Source of the DNA: an uncultured Muribaculaceae bacterium
GTDB taxonomy: Bacteria; Bacteroidota; Bacteroidia; Bacteroidales; Muribaculaceae
Direction: 5' to 3'
Length of the DNA: 39,309 bases
NCBI GenBank assembly: GCA_910577465.1
Contig: CAJTMM010000025.1
Location: 1 to 39,309, forward strand
Below the pieces are notes generated by a model, which was not told the origin of the DNA, did not search any database, and worked only from the letters and a program-made list of their open reading frames with translations. Within the stretch, counting starts at the first letter, position 1. Every line of letters begins with the position of its first letter. Both the position numbers and the translations under genes were made by a program. Positions 17,712 to 25,608 of this stretch are shown here, in pieces.

Positions 17712-18497
17712 TCAAAGTCCTAACAATTCACGCAATACCTCAGGCGTAAAGTTCAACGGCAACTCACGTTGCGACGTCTTGGCACGATAAAGCAACGTGT
17801 AGCCGCGCCCCGACATCACACAAGCCCGCATTTCAAATAATGTGGGCGGATCCTGCCTATTCTTTGTCATCTCCACCACAGCCTGATACATCTTTTCGCG
17901 CCCACTCTCCAGATTACTGAAATTCAGTATCGTATCATCCACTTCAAAGACTGTGACCAAAGCCTTGTCAGTAAGTTCCTTCTTCACCATACGCAAACCC
18001 CGGGACACTGTTATGGGCAACGTGCGACAAGAATTATCCACTATCATCCGCAACGATTGGTCGGCATCGGGTGTGGCATCAAGTACACTTGCCATCCGCT
18101 CAGGAGTGATATCGCCCGAAATCACCTTTCCGGTAATTTCGCTCTTGAATATAATGCGGAAAGTTATCCCCAACTTCACAAGACTGCGGAACAGAGGCTC
18201 CAATGCCGGATTAGTAGCCACCGTCACAGGGAGATTTGTCATAATGCTTTCCATGAAATTTTCTTCCGATGTACGCTGTATGGCACCGAAATCGCGCATT
18301 GAGTATCGCCATGTCATCACCCCGGAATCAAGCTCCACATCGGTAATGGAAATATTCTCGCCCGCCTGAAGCGGACACGCCGCACGTATCTCCGCCACGA
18401 CCTTTTCCACCTCAGCATACTCTTCATCAGTTTGAGCCGATACCGACACCAACACCATAAATGCCATAATTAATGCAAAACACCTTTTCATAAACAT
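17712..18497 (-). CDS. Secreted or periplasmic protein of unknown function
   Basis: Not recognised. The product has a clear signal peptide (MKRCFALIMAFMVLVSVSAQ) and about 240 mature residues without membrane segments, mixed alpha/beta by composition, containing ENISITDVELDSG, a TFRIIFKSEITGKVISG beta segment and a C-terminal LNFTPEVLRELLGL. No catalytic motif is evident. Two ATGs (18497, 18491) precede the signal peptide; the second gives the more usual Met-Lys-Arg start. It is convergent with the ATPase gene (stops abut at 17711/17712) and lies between the two repeat copies, so it may travel with the ATPase or be an older resident. Its base composition is also AT-richer than the flanking operons. 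Confidence 0.75.
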   Translation of the reverse strand: MFMKRCFALIMAFMVLVSVSAQTDEEYAEVEKVVAEIRAACPLQAGENISITDVELDSGVMTWRYSMRDFGAIQRTSEENFMESIMTNLPVTVATNPALEPLFRSLVKLGITFRIIFKSEITGKVISGDITPERMASVLDATPDADQSLRMIVDNSCRTLPITVSRGLRMVKKELTDKALVTVFEVDDTILNFSNLESGREKMYQAVVEMTKNRQDPPTLFEMRACVMSGRGYTLLYRAKTSQRELPLNFTPEVLRELLGL

Positions 18498-18520
18498 CAA
18501 TTGAAATTATTGCTTCACAG

Positions 18521-18528
18521 CAAATATA
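18521..18528 (-). promoter_or_regulatory. Putative -7 element for the unknown secreted protein gene
   Basis: Read on the minus strand this is TATATTTG, an exact match to TAnnTTTG, 24 nt before the ATG at 18497. No good -33 TTG was found at the normal distance. Confidence 0.45.
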
Positions 18529-18598
18529 CACAACAAAACAACCATAATTATTAACCTATTTTCATAATTATGCACAGGTATTTATAACCTCCACATAC

Positions 18599-18693
18599 CA
18601 CAAAACACGCCATCAAGTTGGAAAAATGTGAAAAATTGCACATTTTTCCAACTTGTTTTGTGTAAATCATCACATTTTTCTAAGATAAGCGTT
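18599..18693 (+). repeat. Palindrome-plus-tail repeat, copy 2 (upstream of purD, no ATPase attached)
   Basis: 17-bp perfect arms, 18614-18630 and 18639-18655, with an 8-nt loop, then a tail to 18693 that differs from copy 1 at only two positions over 38 nt. The outer part of the left arm (CACAAAAC, 18599-18606) is separated from the core by a 7-nt interruption (ACGCCAT), so the full 24-bp pairing of copy 1 is broken. Similarity stops at GCGTT, precisely where copy 1 enters the ATPase promoter. Together with the purD promoter this occupies most of the 18498-18825 gap; nothing else coding was seen there. Confidence 0.88.
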
Positions 18694-18744
18694 GATTCCG
18701 CGATAAAACCGTAGCTATTTTTGCTTACGCATTGCGCAATGCCG

Positions 18745-18775
18745 TTGGGCAAACGGAAATAAATAGGTAACTTTG
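18745..18775 (+). promoter_or_regulatory. Putative promoter of purD and the genes behind it
   Basis: TTG at 18745-18747, 20-nt spacer, then a perfect -7 element TAACTTTG at 18768-18775. Expected start of transcription is near 18782, about 44 nt before the purD ATG at 18826. Confidence 0.7.
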
Positions 18776-18825
18776 CGCCATATAATTATAGCTATCAATA
18801 TCATTCACCAATATAGTTGCACCAC

Positions 18826-20094
18826 ATGAACATCCTACTGCTCGGATCCGGAGGTCGCGAATCGGCCTTGGCTTGGAAAATGCGCCAAAGCGCACTTTTA
18901 GACAATCTCTACATAGCCCCCGGCAACGGCGGCACATCGCAATACGGCACCAATGTGGCAATATCGCCACTCGACTTCGAAGCCGTGGAACGTTTTGTCG
19001 CTGACAACGACATACAGATGATAGTGGTAGGCAACGAGGATCCCTTGGTAGCCGGTATCTACGACTACTTTGCCGAACGTCGCCCTCAGTTGCTCGTGGT
19101 AGGTCCGTCGAAGGCAGGCGCCGCACTCGAAGGCAGCAAGGACTTCGCCAAACAATTCATGATGCGCCACGGTATCCCCACGGCGCGTTACCGTTCGTTC
19201 ACCGCACAGACTGCCGACGAAGGATGCCGATTCCTTGAGCAGCTAAATCCACCCTACGTGCTTAAGGCCGATGGTCTTGCCGCAGGCAAAGGCGTACTCA
19301 TCATCAATGACCTCGCCGAAGCGCAACAGTCGCTCCGCGACATGCTCGGCGGCATGTTCGGCAAATCATCAGCCACAGTAGTAGTCGAAGAATTCCTAAA
19401 GGGAATCGAATGCTCCGTGTTTGTACTCACCGACGGCAACGGCGGATATCGAGTGCTGCCGGTAGCCAAAGACTACAAGCGCATAGGCGAAGGCGACACC
19501 GGTCTCAACACAGGCGGTATGGGTGCTGTAAGCCCTGTCCCGTTTGCCGATGACGAATTCATGGAAAAGGTGCGCACACGCATCATCGAACCCACCGTCA
19601 ACGGGCTTATCGCCGACGGCATCACTTACCGCGGATTCATATTCCTCGGACTTATCAACGTAGAAGGCAATCCTATGGTCATAGAGTACAACGTGCGCAT
19701 GGGCGACCCGGAAACGGAAGCCGTGATGCTACGCATAGACAGCGACCTCGTGGCACTGATGCAAGCCGCCGCATCGGGCAATCTCGCCGACATGGAACTG
19801 CGCCACAATCCAGCCACCGCCGTCACCGTGATGATGGTGAGCGGAGGTTATCCCGGAGACTACGAGAAGGGTAAGGAAATCACCGGACTCGACACAGTGA
19901 CCGACAGCATACTTTTCCACGCCGGCACCAAAGCTACAGACAACGCAACAGTCACCTCCGGCGGACGCGTCATAGCGGTAAGCTCACTTGGTCAGGACAT
20001 GGACCAGGCACTTGCACGCAGCTATGCGTCGGTAGCAAAGATAGACTTCGACGACAAATATTTCCGCCGCGACATAGGATGTGACCTGAAATAG
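18826..20094 (+). CDS. purD: Phosphoribosylamine-glycine ligase (GAR synthetase)
   Basis: Joins glycine to phosphoribosylamine using ATP, the second step of purine synthesis, in the cytoplasm. The 422-residue product has the N-terminal MNILLLGSGGRESALAWKM signature, the ATP-grasp region with VLKADGLAAGKGVLI, GIECSVFVLTDG and the loop GEGDTGLNTGGMGAVSPVP, then EYNVRMGDPETEAVMLR, all hallmark PurD segments. Length is standard. The ATG at 18826 matches the family start; an upstream in-frame TTG at 18817 is less likely. A membrane-protein gene follows after 29 nt on the same strand. Confidence 0.97.
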   Translation: MNILLLGSGGRESALAWKMRQSALLDNLYIAPGNGGTSQYGTNVAISPLDFEAVERFVADNDIQMIVVGNEDPLVAGIYDYFAERRPQLLVVGPSKAGAALEGSKDFAKQFMMRHGIPTARYRSFTAQTADEGCRFLEQLNPPYVLKADGLAAGKGVLIINDLAEAQQSLRDMLGGMFGKSSATVVVEEFLKGIECSVFVLTDGNGGYRVLPVAKDYKRIGEGDTGLNTGGMGAVSPVPFADDEFMEKVRTRIIEPTVNGLIADGITYRGFIFLGLINVEGNPMVIEYNVRMGDPETEAVMLRIDSDLVALMQAAASGNLADMELRHNPATAVTVMMVSGGYPGDYEKGKEITGLDTVTDSILFHAGTKATDNATVTSGGRVIAVSSLGQDMDQALARSYASVAKIDFDDKYFRRDIGCDLK

Positions 20095-20123
20095 TCCGGC
20101 ATATCCACTAACCACGGTCCGAC

Positions 20124-21107
20124 GTGAAGCAATACGAACACAAAATAACACGGTTTATCAAGAGCCGTCCTTGTACACTATTGGCCGCTATCGCGGCCAT
20201 AGTGGCTATATGCGTGGCACAGCCATACTGCGAGCCGCTACCGACGCCATACGATACCGGCTTGATAGCGCAAGCCGCCCGCTGGGTGCTACCGTCGGCG
20301 GCTACTCTCGGCATAAGTCTCGCACTCATGATATGCGCCATGACCATGCTGGTGGTCATCAACCGGTCATTCAACCTGTTGCGTACCACCTCGCTCATGT
20401 TTGTAGGGCTGTATATGGTCATGCAATGCGCCACACCGGCGGCAAGCGTACAGATTCTCGCCGACACAGTAATCAACATACTGATTCTGTGGACCATGCT
20501 TATTTTATACTCCGCGTACCAATCACCAAAGCTCACGCGACGCCTGTTTCTCGCATTCTGTATCTTAGCTGCCGGAGGATTATGGCAATACGCCCTTGCC
20601 GCCTACATACCGGTGATGATAATAGGCTGTGTGCAGATGCGGTGTCTCACCCCGCGCACACTATTGGCAGCCCTGATAGGCATCATCACACCTGCATGGA
20701 TAGCATGGGGGCTCGGTTTGGTGTCGCTATCCGATTTCCGCTTGCCGTCCCCTCCCCCATTATCCCAGACGCTGCACAATCCAGCCGCCTTCAAAGTGCT
20801 ATGCGCAGCCGCATTTACAATTATCGCGGGGACAATCCTCACCGTGACCAACCTTGTCAAAGTCTACAGCTACAATGCCAAGGCACGTGCCGTAAACGGA
20901 TTATTCGCCACCGTCACCATATTCACTCTTATATTCTGCATAGCCGACATAGCCAATATCTCGGCATATATATCCACCCTCAACTGCTGTATAGCCGTAC
21001 AGGCAGCCCTGTTTTTCCGCATCAACGCCGAACGACGCGGCTACCTGCCCATCCTCTTGATGACAGCCGCCTATATCGCATTTTATACATGGAATCTATG
21101 GGATTGA
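20124..21107 (+). CDS. Polytopic membrane protein of unknown function (possibly DUF6427-like)
   Basis: A 327-residue protein with about eight to nine hydrophobic segments, for example LLAAIAAIVAICVA near 19-32, LGISLALMICAMTMLVVI near 62-79, ILILWTMLILYSAY near 117-130 and TIIAGTILTVTNLV near 235-248. The N-terminus is basic and starts at GTG 20124 (MKQYEHKITRFIKSRP). No transport or enzymatic motif was recognised; the layout resembles DUF6427-type Bacteroidales membrane proteins, a low-confidence suggestion. It sits between purD (29 nt gap) and pdxB (overlap of about 10 nt), so it is probably translated within one operon with them. Confidence 0.75.
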   Translation: MKQYEHKITRFIKSRPCTLLAAIAAIVAICVAQPYCEPLPTPYDTGLIAQAARWVLPSAATLGISLALMICAMTMLVVINRSFNLLRTTSLMFVGLYMVMQCATPAASVQILADTVINILILWTMLILYSAYQSPKLTRRLFLAFCILAAGGLWQYALAAYIPVMIIGCVQMRCLTPRTLLAALIGIITPAWIAWGLGLVSLSDFRLPSPPPLSQTLHNPAAFKVLCAAAFTIIAGTILTVTNLVKVYSYNAKARAVNGLFATVTIFTLIFCIADIANISAYISTLNCCIAVQAALFFRINAERRGYLPILLMTAAYIAFYTWNLWD

Positions 21108-22105
21108 ACATCATAATAGAAAGCAACATACCATTTGCCCAAGGCTTGCTCGAACCGTACGCCCAAGTCTCATATCTGCCGCCGCATCTCATCACACCGG
21201 AAGCCATGCGCGATGCCGATGCATTGATAACACGTACCCGCACCCGCTGCGACGCAGCCCTACTCGACGGCTCACGATGCTCTATCATAGCATCCGCCAC
21301 CATAGGTCTTGACCATGTCGACCGCGAATATTGCCGAGGACGGGGCATAGAGGTCGCCAATGCTCCGGGATGCAACGCTCCTGCCGTGGCACAATATGTG
21401 CTCGCGTCAATAATAGCAGCCTACGGCACCAATCTCAGCGGACTCACCATAGGCATAGTGGGCGTAGGGCATGTGGGCAGCATAGTTGAACGCTGGGCGG
21501 CACAATCAGGCATGAACGTGCTCCGCTGCGACCCCCCGCGTGCCGAATCGGAAGGCTCCGGATTATTCGTTGACATCGATGAGATAGCACATCGCGCCGA
21601 CATCATAACATTTCACACGCCATACACGCGCACAGGGAAACATGCCACCCATCATATATGTGATGACGCTTTCCTCGGCAAGCTCCAACGCCGACCTATG
21701 ATTATAAACTCGGCACGTGGAGCCATAGTCGAAACCGATGCCCTCAAAGCCGCCATCGAGTCAGGAAGAGTGAGCCGCGCCGTAATCGACTGTTGGGAAG
21801 GAGAACCGGACATAGACCGCCAGCTGCTCGCACAAGCGTTCATAGCCACCCCCCACATAGCCGGATACTCCCGCCAAGGCAAAATCAGGGCAACGCAGAT
21901 GGCAGTCAACGCCGTAGCCCGGCATTTCGCGCTGCCATGCCCCGTCATGAGCGAACAGGTACCGGAGGGAGCAGCCACTAACGTAACCACCAAAGCCATA
22001 GCCGACTCCTATAATCCGCTCGCCGATACCGAGGAACTACGCATGTCGCCCGACAAATTCGAGCACCTGCGCAACCACTACCATCTGCGTGAGGAAGTGA
22101 TTTGA
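21098..22105 (+). CDS. pdxB: Erythronate-4-phosphate dehydrogenase
   Basis: Oxidises 4-phosphoerythronate with NAD+ in the DXP-dependent pyridoxal phosphate pathway. The 335-residue product begins MGLNIIIESNIPFAQGL, the PdxB-type start. It carries the D-2-hydroxyacid dehydrogenase features ATIGLDHVD, APGCNAPAVAQYV, the Rossmann motif GIVGVGHVGS, the catalytic Arg segment NSARGAIVE, and ATPHIAGYS with the catalytic His. It is a little shorter than the enterobacterial enzyme (about 380), lacking part of the C-terminal dimerisation region. The ATG at 21098 overlaps the end of the membrane-protein gene (stop at 21107); an ATG at 21089 is an alternative. A much longer open frame running upstream of it is a shadow of that gene. 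Confidence 0.9.
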   Translation: MGLNIIIESNIPFAQGLLEPYAQVSYLPPHLITPEAMRDADALITRTRTRCDAALLDGSRCSIIASATIGLDHVDREYCRGRGIEVANAPGCNAPAVAQYVLASIIAAYGTNLSGLTIGIVGVGHVGSIVERWAAQSGMNVLRCDPPRAESEGSGLFVDIDEIAHRADIITFHTPYTRTGKHATHHICDDAFLGKLQRRPMIINSARGAIVETDALKAAIESGRVSRAVIDCWEGEPDIDRQLLAQAFIATPHIAGYSRQGKIRATQMAVNAVARHFALPCPVMSEQVPEGAATNVTTKAIADSYNPLADTEELRMSPDKFEHLRNHYHLREEVI

Positions 22106-22132
22106 GGTATTTGCCATCACTTGAACTTTTTA

Positions 22133-22163
22133 TTGATATTATCGCTTATTTAATTTAAATTTG
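22133..22163 (+). promoter_or_regulatory. Putative promoter of the flavodiiron protein gene
   Basis: TTG at 22133-22135, 20-nt spacer, then TAAATTTG at 22156-22163, a perfect match to the Bacteroidetes -33/-7 pattern. Predicted start of transcription near 22170 leaves a leader of about 22 nt before the ATG at 22192. Confidence 0.7.
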
Positions 22164-22191
22164 CGACAATATTTTCATAACCGTTCAAGCA

Positions 22192-23358
22192 ATGGACTGC
22201 AACATAACACCAACCATAAAATATGTCGGTGTCGACGACATAAACGCCACGCTATTTGAAGAACAATACCCTCTGCCCCACGGCATGAGCTACAACTCAT
22301 ACGTCATACTCGACGAGAAGATAGCCGTACTCGACTCCGTGGAAGCCGGACAAGGCTCACTATGGTTACAGCAGATTGAGACCGCCACCCAAGGCAAAGC
22401 ACCCGACTATCTCGTGGTACACCACATGGAGCCCGACCACTCGGCATGCATAACCGCCATACTTGACCGCTACCCGTCGCTGAAACTCGTGGCATCAACA
22501 CAGGCAATAGGCATGTTGCCGCAGTTCTTCCCCAGCTACGACTTCACCGGACGCACCATCGCGGTAAAAGAGGGCGACACTCTTCCGCTCGGACAGCATA
22601 CACTTCAGTTTTTCTCAGCTCCGATGGTTCATTGGCCTGAGGTAATGGTGAGCTATGAACAATCCGAGCAGGTTCTCTTTTCAGCCGACGCCTTCGGAAA
22701 GTTCGGCGCGCTCCAGTATGCCGATGAATGGGACAACGAAGCCCGTCGCTACTACATAAACATAGTAGGTAAATACGGGCCGCAGGTGACACGTCTTCTT
22801 GACAAGCTCACCGCCCCGGCAATCAGCATCATAGCACCGCTTCACGGACCCGTAATCACCAACAATCTCACGTACTATGTTGACTTGTACCGTACATGGA
22901 GCGCATACCGTCCGGAGTGCCAGGGTGTACTTGTAGCTTACGCATCAATATACGGTGGCACTGCCGATGCCGCACAACGCATAGCCGAGATGCTCCGTCA
23001 GACCGACGCAGGAGAAATCGTCACAATCAATCTTTGCCGTGCCGACCAATCTGAAGCCGTGGCGCAGGCTTTCCGTCTCAGTTCCATGATAGTGGCGGCT
23101 CCCACATACGACGCCGGACTATATCCCGCCATGCACGACTTCCTCTACCACCTGTCCATAAAGAACTACCGCAACAGGCGCGTAGGCATAATCGAGAACG
23201 GTTCATGGGCACCTATCGCAGCAAAAGCCATGAGAACAATGCTCGAACCACTGCCGCAAATCGAGATTATTGACCCAGTGGTGACCATACGCTCACGTCT
23301 CAACGACACCTCCATGCAACAACTTCAGCTTTTGGCGCAAAATATTGCTAAAAAATGA
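22192..23358 (+). CDS. A-type flavoprotein / flavodiiron protein (FprA family)
   Basis: Four-electron oxygen (or nitric oxide) reductase used by anaerobes for detoxification. The N-terminal metallo-beta-lactamase-fold domain carries the full set of diiron ligands: His78, Glu80, Asp82 and His83 (HHMEPDHSA), His147 (MVHWPEVM), Asp166 (FSADAFGKFG) and His218 (APLHGPVI). The C-terminal flavodoxin domain starts at about residue 245 (LVAYASIYGGTADAAQRIA) and binds FMN. Its 388 residues match the two-domain core class with no extra rubredoxin domain. No rubredoxin or oxidoreductase gene is adjacent, so its electron donor is probably encoded elsewhere. It has its own good promoter and stands alone as a transcription unit. 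Confidence 0.93.
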   Translation: MDCNITPTIKYVGVDDINATLFEEQYPLPHGMSYNSYVILDEKIAVLDSVEAGQGSLWLQQIETATQGKAPDYLVVHHMEPDHSACITAILDRYPSLKLVASTQAIGMLPQFFPSYDFTGRTIAVKEGDTLPLGQHTLQFFSAPMVHWPEVMVSYEQSEQVLFSADAFGKFGALQYADEWDNEARRYYINIVGKYGPQVTRLLDKLTAPAISIIAPLHGPVITNNLTYYVDLYRTWSAYRPECQGVLVAYASIYGGTADAAQRIAEMLRQTDAGEIVTINLCRADQSEAVAQAFRLSSMIVAAPTYDAGLYPAMHDFLYHLSIKNYRNRRVGIIENGSWAPIAAKAMRTMLEPLPQIEIIDPVVTIRSRLNDTSMQQLQLLAQNIAKK

Positions 23359-23429
23359 CACACAGAGCGACTTTTATTGCCGCACATTGTTATCAATAGA
23401 CTACATTACATAAATCTAAATCTTATAAT

Positions 23430-24431
23430 ATGGACTTCCTTACTGAAGAAAAATTGGTCATTGTCGGTGCCGCCGGCATGATTGGCTCAAACATGGCACA
23501 GACTGCCATGATGATGCGTCTAACCCCCAACATCTGTCTGTACGACCCATACCTGCCGGCACTTACCGGTGTGGCTGAGGAACTATACCACTGTGCTTTC
23601 GAAGGAATGAATCTCACCTACACATCTGAAATAAGCGAAGCGCTTGCAGGAGCCAAATATATTGTATCATCCGGAGGAGCTGCACGTAAGGCAGGCATGA
23701 CCCGCGAGGATCTGCTCAAAGGCAATGCACAGATAGCCGAACAGTTCGGTAAAGATGTCCGCCGGTTCTGCCCCGATGTCAAACACATCGTGGTCATCTT
23801 CAACCCCGCAGATATAACCGGACTTATCACACTGCTGTACTCAGGTCTTAAGCCTTCGCAAGTAACCACTCTTGCGGCACTCGACAGCACCCGTCTTCAG
23901 AACGAGTTGGTAAAATACCTGAAAGTGCCTGCATCAGAGATAGTAAATTGCCGTACCTACGGCGGTCACGGTGAACAGATGGCAGTATTCGCATCAACCA
24001 CCACTGTAGGTGGCACTCCCCTAACCGACATCATAGGCACCGAACGTCTCCCGGAAAAAGATTGGGAGGACCTCAAGGTACGCGTAATCCAAGGCGGTAA
24101 AAATATAATTGACCTCCGCGGACGCTCATCATTCCAAAGCCCCGCATACCTCTCCATAGAGATGATTGCCGCAGCCATGGGTGGCAAACCGTTCCGTTGG
24201 CCGGCAGGATGCTATGTGGACAATGGCAAATTCAACCACATCATGATGGCGATGGAAACCACCATCAACCGCGACGGTGTGAAATACCACGACATACAAG
24301 GCAACCCCACCGAACAGCGCGAGCTTGAGGAAAGCTACAAGCACTTGTGCACCCTCCGCGACGAAGTAATCGACATGGGTGTACTGCCCCCCATCTCCGA
24401 ATGGCACGCACTGAACCCCAACATCGACTGA
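23430..24431 (+). CDS. mdh: Malate dehydrogenase (Bacteroides-type)
   Basis: NAD-dependent interconversion of malate and oxaloacetate; in Bacteroidales it runs in the reductive branch to fumarate and succinate. The 333-residue product has the nucleotide-binding motif VGAAGMIGSN at about 12-21, the Asp after strand two (LYDPYLPAL), the SSGGAARKAGMTREDLLKGN mobile loop with an Arg, the family motif VIFNPADI, ALDSTRLQNEL, and the catalytic His in YGGHGEQMAVF. This arrangement is close to the mdh annotated in Bacteroides species. A clear intrinsic terminator follows 25 nt after the stop, so it is the last gene of its transcript. No clear promoter was found in the 71-nt upstream gap. Confidence 0.92.
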   Translation: MDFLTEEKLVIVGAAGMIGSNMAQTAMMMRLTPNICLYDPYLPALTGVAEELYHCAFEGMNLTYTSEISEALAGAKYIVSSGGAARKAGMTREDLLKGNAQIAEQFGKDVRRFCPDVKHIVVIFNPADITGLITLLYSGLKPSQVTTLAALDSTRLQNELVKYLKVPASEIVNCRTYGGHGEQMAVFASTTTVGGTPLTDIIGTERLPEKDWEDLKVRVIQGGKNIIDLRGRSSFQSPAYLSIEMIAAAMGGKPFRWPAGCYVDNGKFNHIMMAMETTINRDGVKYHDIQGNPTEQRELEESYKHLCTLRDEVIDMGVLPPISEWHALNPNID

Positions 24432-24456
24432 TTTTTCCTAATCATAAACATGAAAG

Positions 24457-24490
24457 AAAGCGATGCTTCATACCGGAGCATCGCTTTTTT
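24457..24490 (+). terminator. Intrinsic terminator after mdh
   Basis: 11-bp perfect stem: AAAGCGATGCT at 24457-24467 and AGCATCGCTTT at 24477-24487, 9-nt loop, followed directly by a T-run. Text-book rho-independent terminator on the plus strand. Confidence 0.85.
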
Positions 24491-24510
24491 CATTTTTCCG
24501 ATTTTATTTA

Positions 24511-24518
24511 TACTTTTG
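24511..24518 (+). promoter_or_regulatory. Putative -7 element of asnA
   Basis: TACTTTTG matches TAnnTTTG, 24 nt before the asnA ATG at 24542. The -33 region is only a T-run at 24485-24490 that overlaps the mdh terminator tail, so the promoter call is moderate. Confidence 0.55.
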
Positions 24519-24541
24519 CGTACCACACACTGCTTTTCATT

Positions 24542-25576
24542 ATGGCACTCATAATACCACAAAAATACCACCGCAAGCTATTGCCTGAAACCACCGAAGT
24601 GGCAATAAAGATGATCAAGGACCACTTCCAGATGCAATTGGCCGACGTGTTACAGCTAAGACGCGTGACCGCACCGCTATTCGTACTTTCAGGCACAGGT
24701 CTCAACGATGACCTCAACGGAGTGGAACGCGCCGTAACATTCCCGGTCAAAGATCTTGGTGACCGCCGTGCCGAAGTGGTGCATTCACTTGCAAAATGGA
24801 AGCGGGTTAAACTCGGTGCCTACGACATAGCACCCGGCTACGGGCTGTACACCGATATGAACGCCATCAGAGCCGACGAGGAATTGGACAACCTGCACTC
24901 GCTATACGTCGACCAATGGGACTGGGAGAAAACCATACGCCCCGAAGACCGGACTCTCGACTATCTCAAGGACACAGTGAGGAAGATATACAACGCAGTG
25001 CGGCAGACCGAACTGATGATATTCCGCCAATTTCCGCACATAACACCGCGATTACCCGAAGAGGTGACATTCATACACTCCGAAGAGCTGTTGCAACGCT
25101 ACCCCGACCTTTCAGCCGCGCAACGCGAATCGGAGGCCGCACGGCAATATGGTGCCATATTCCTCATCGGTATAGGCGCACCGCTATCCGATGGCAACCC
25201 GCACGACGGACGCGCACCCGACTACGACGATTGGATAACGCCTAACTCCGACGGATACACCGGACTCAACGGTGACCTCATTCTTTGGGACAACATATTA
25301 CAGCGTAGTTTTGAACTGTCATCAATGGGCATACGCGTCAATCCCGAATCGCTGCGACGCCAGCTCGACATGCGCGGGTGCAATGACCGCGCCACCCTCA
25401 ACTTTCACTCGCAGCTACTCGCCGGACAGCTGCCTGAATCCATTGGCGGCGGCATAGGACAAAGCCGTCTCTGCATGTTCCTGCTTCAGAAAGCGCACAT
25501 CGGCGAGGTGCAGGCTTCGATATGGCCCGATGACCAACGAACCTTATGCCATCAGGCAGGCATAGAACTGATATGA
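24542..25576 (+). CDS. asnA: Aspartate-ammonia ligase (asparagine synthetase A)
   Basis: Makes asparagine from aspartate, ammonia and ATP (AMP-forming), structurally related to class II aminoacyl-tRNA synthetases. The 344-residue product starts MALIIPQKYHRKLLP and contains APLFVLSGTGLNDDLNG, VEVVHSLAKWKR-like block (AEVVHSLAKWKRVKL), LYTDMNAIRADEEL, YVDQWDWEK, and the C-terminal ATP-binding GGGIGQSRLCMFLLQKAHIGE, all specific to AsnA. Length is normal (about 330-345). The start at 24542 is fixed by this conserved N-terminus and the promoter; a longer in-frame extension into mdh is not real. The stop overlaps an ATG of the next gene (ATGA at 25573-25576). Confidence 0.96.
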   Translation: MALIIPQKYHRKLLPETTEVAIKMIKDHFQMQLADVLQLRRVTAPLFVLSGTGLNDDLNGVERAVTFPVKDLGDRRAEVVHSLAKWKRVKLGAYDIAPGYGLYTDMNAIRADEELDNLHSLYVDQWDWEKTIRPEDRTLDYLKDTVRKIYNAVRQTELMIFRQFPHITPRLPEEVTFIHSEELLQRYPDLSAAQRESEAARQYGAIFLIGIGAPLSDGNPHDGRAPDYDDWITPNSDGYTGLNGDLILWDNILQRSFELSSMGIRVNPESLRRQLDMRGCNDRATLNFHSQLLAGQLPESIGGGIGQSRLCMFLLQKAHIGEVQASIWPDDQRTLCHQAGIELI

Positions 25577-25608
25577 CCTTATCCCGCAACCCATTCACTT
25601 CGCAACGC

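Noticed and set aside
16259..18693. Interpreting the two repeats as a CRISPR array
   Set aside because: Only two copies, separated by two genes, with no regular spacers and no cas genes.
20171..21097. An upstream extension of the pdxB frame over the membrane-protein gene
   Set aside because: The extension is Arg/His/Ser-rich low-complexity sequence and the other frame encodes a coherent multi-helix membrane protein. PdxB homology starts only at MGLNIIIESNIPF.
24347..24541. An in-frame N-terminal extension of asnA into mdh
   Set aside because: It crosses the mdh stop, its terminator and the asnA promoter; the AsnA family start is MALIIPQKYH at 24542.
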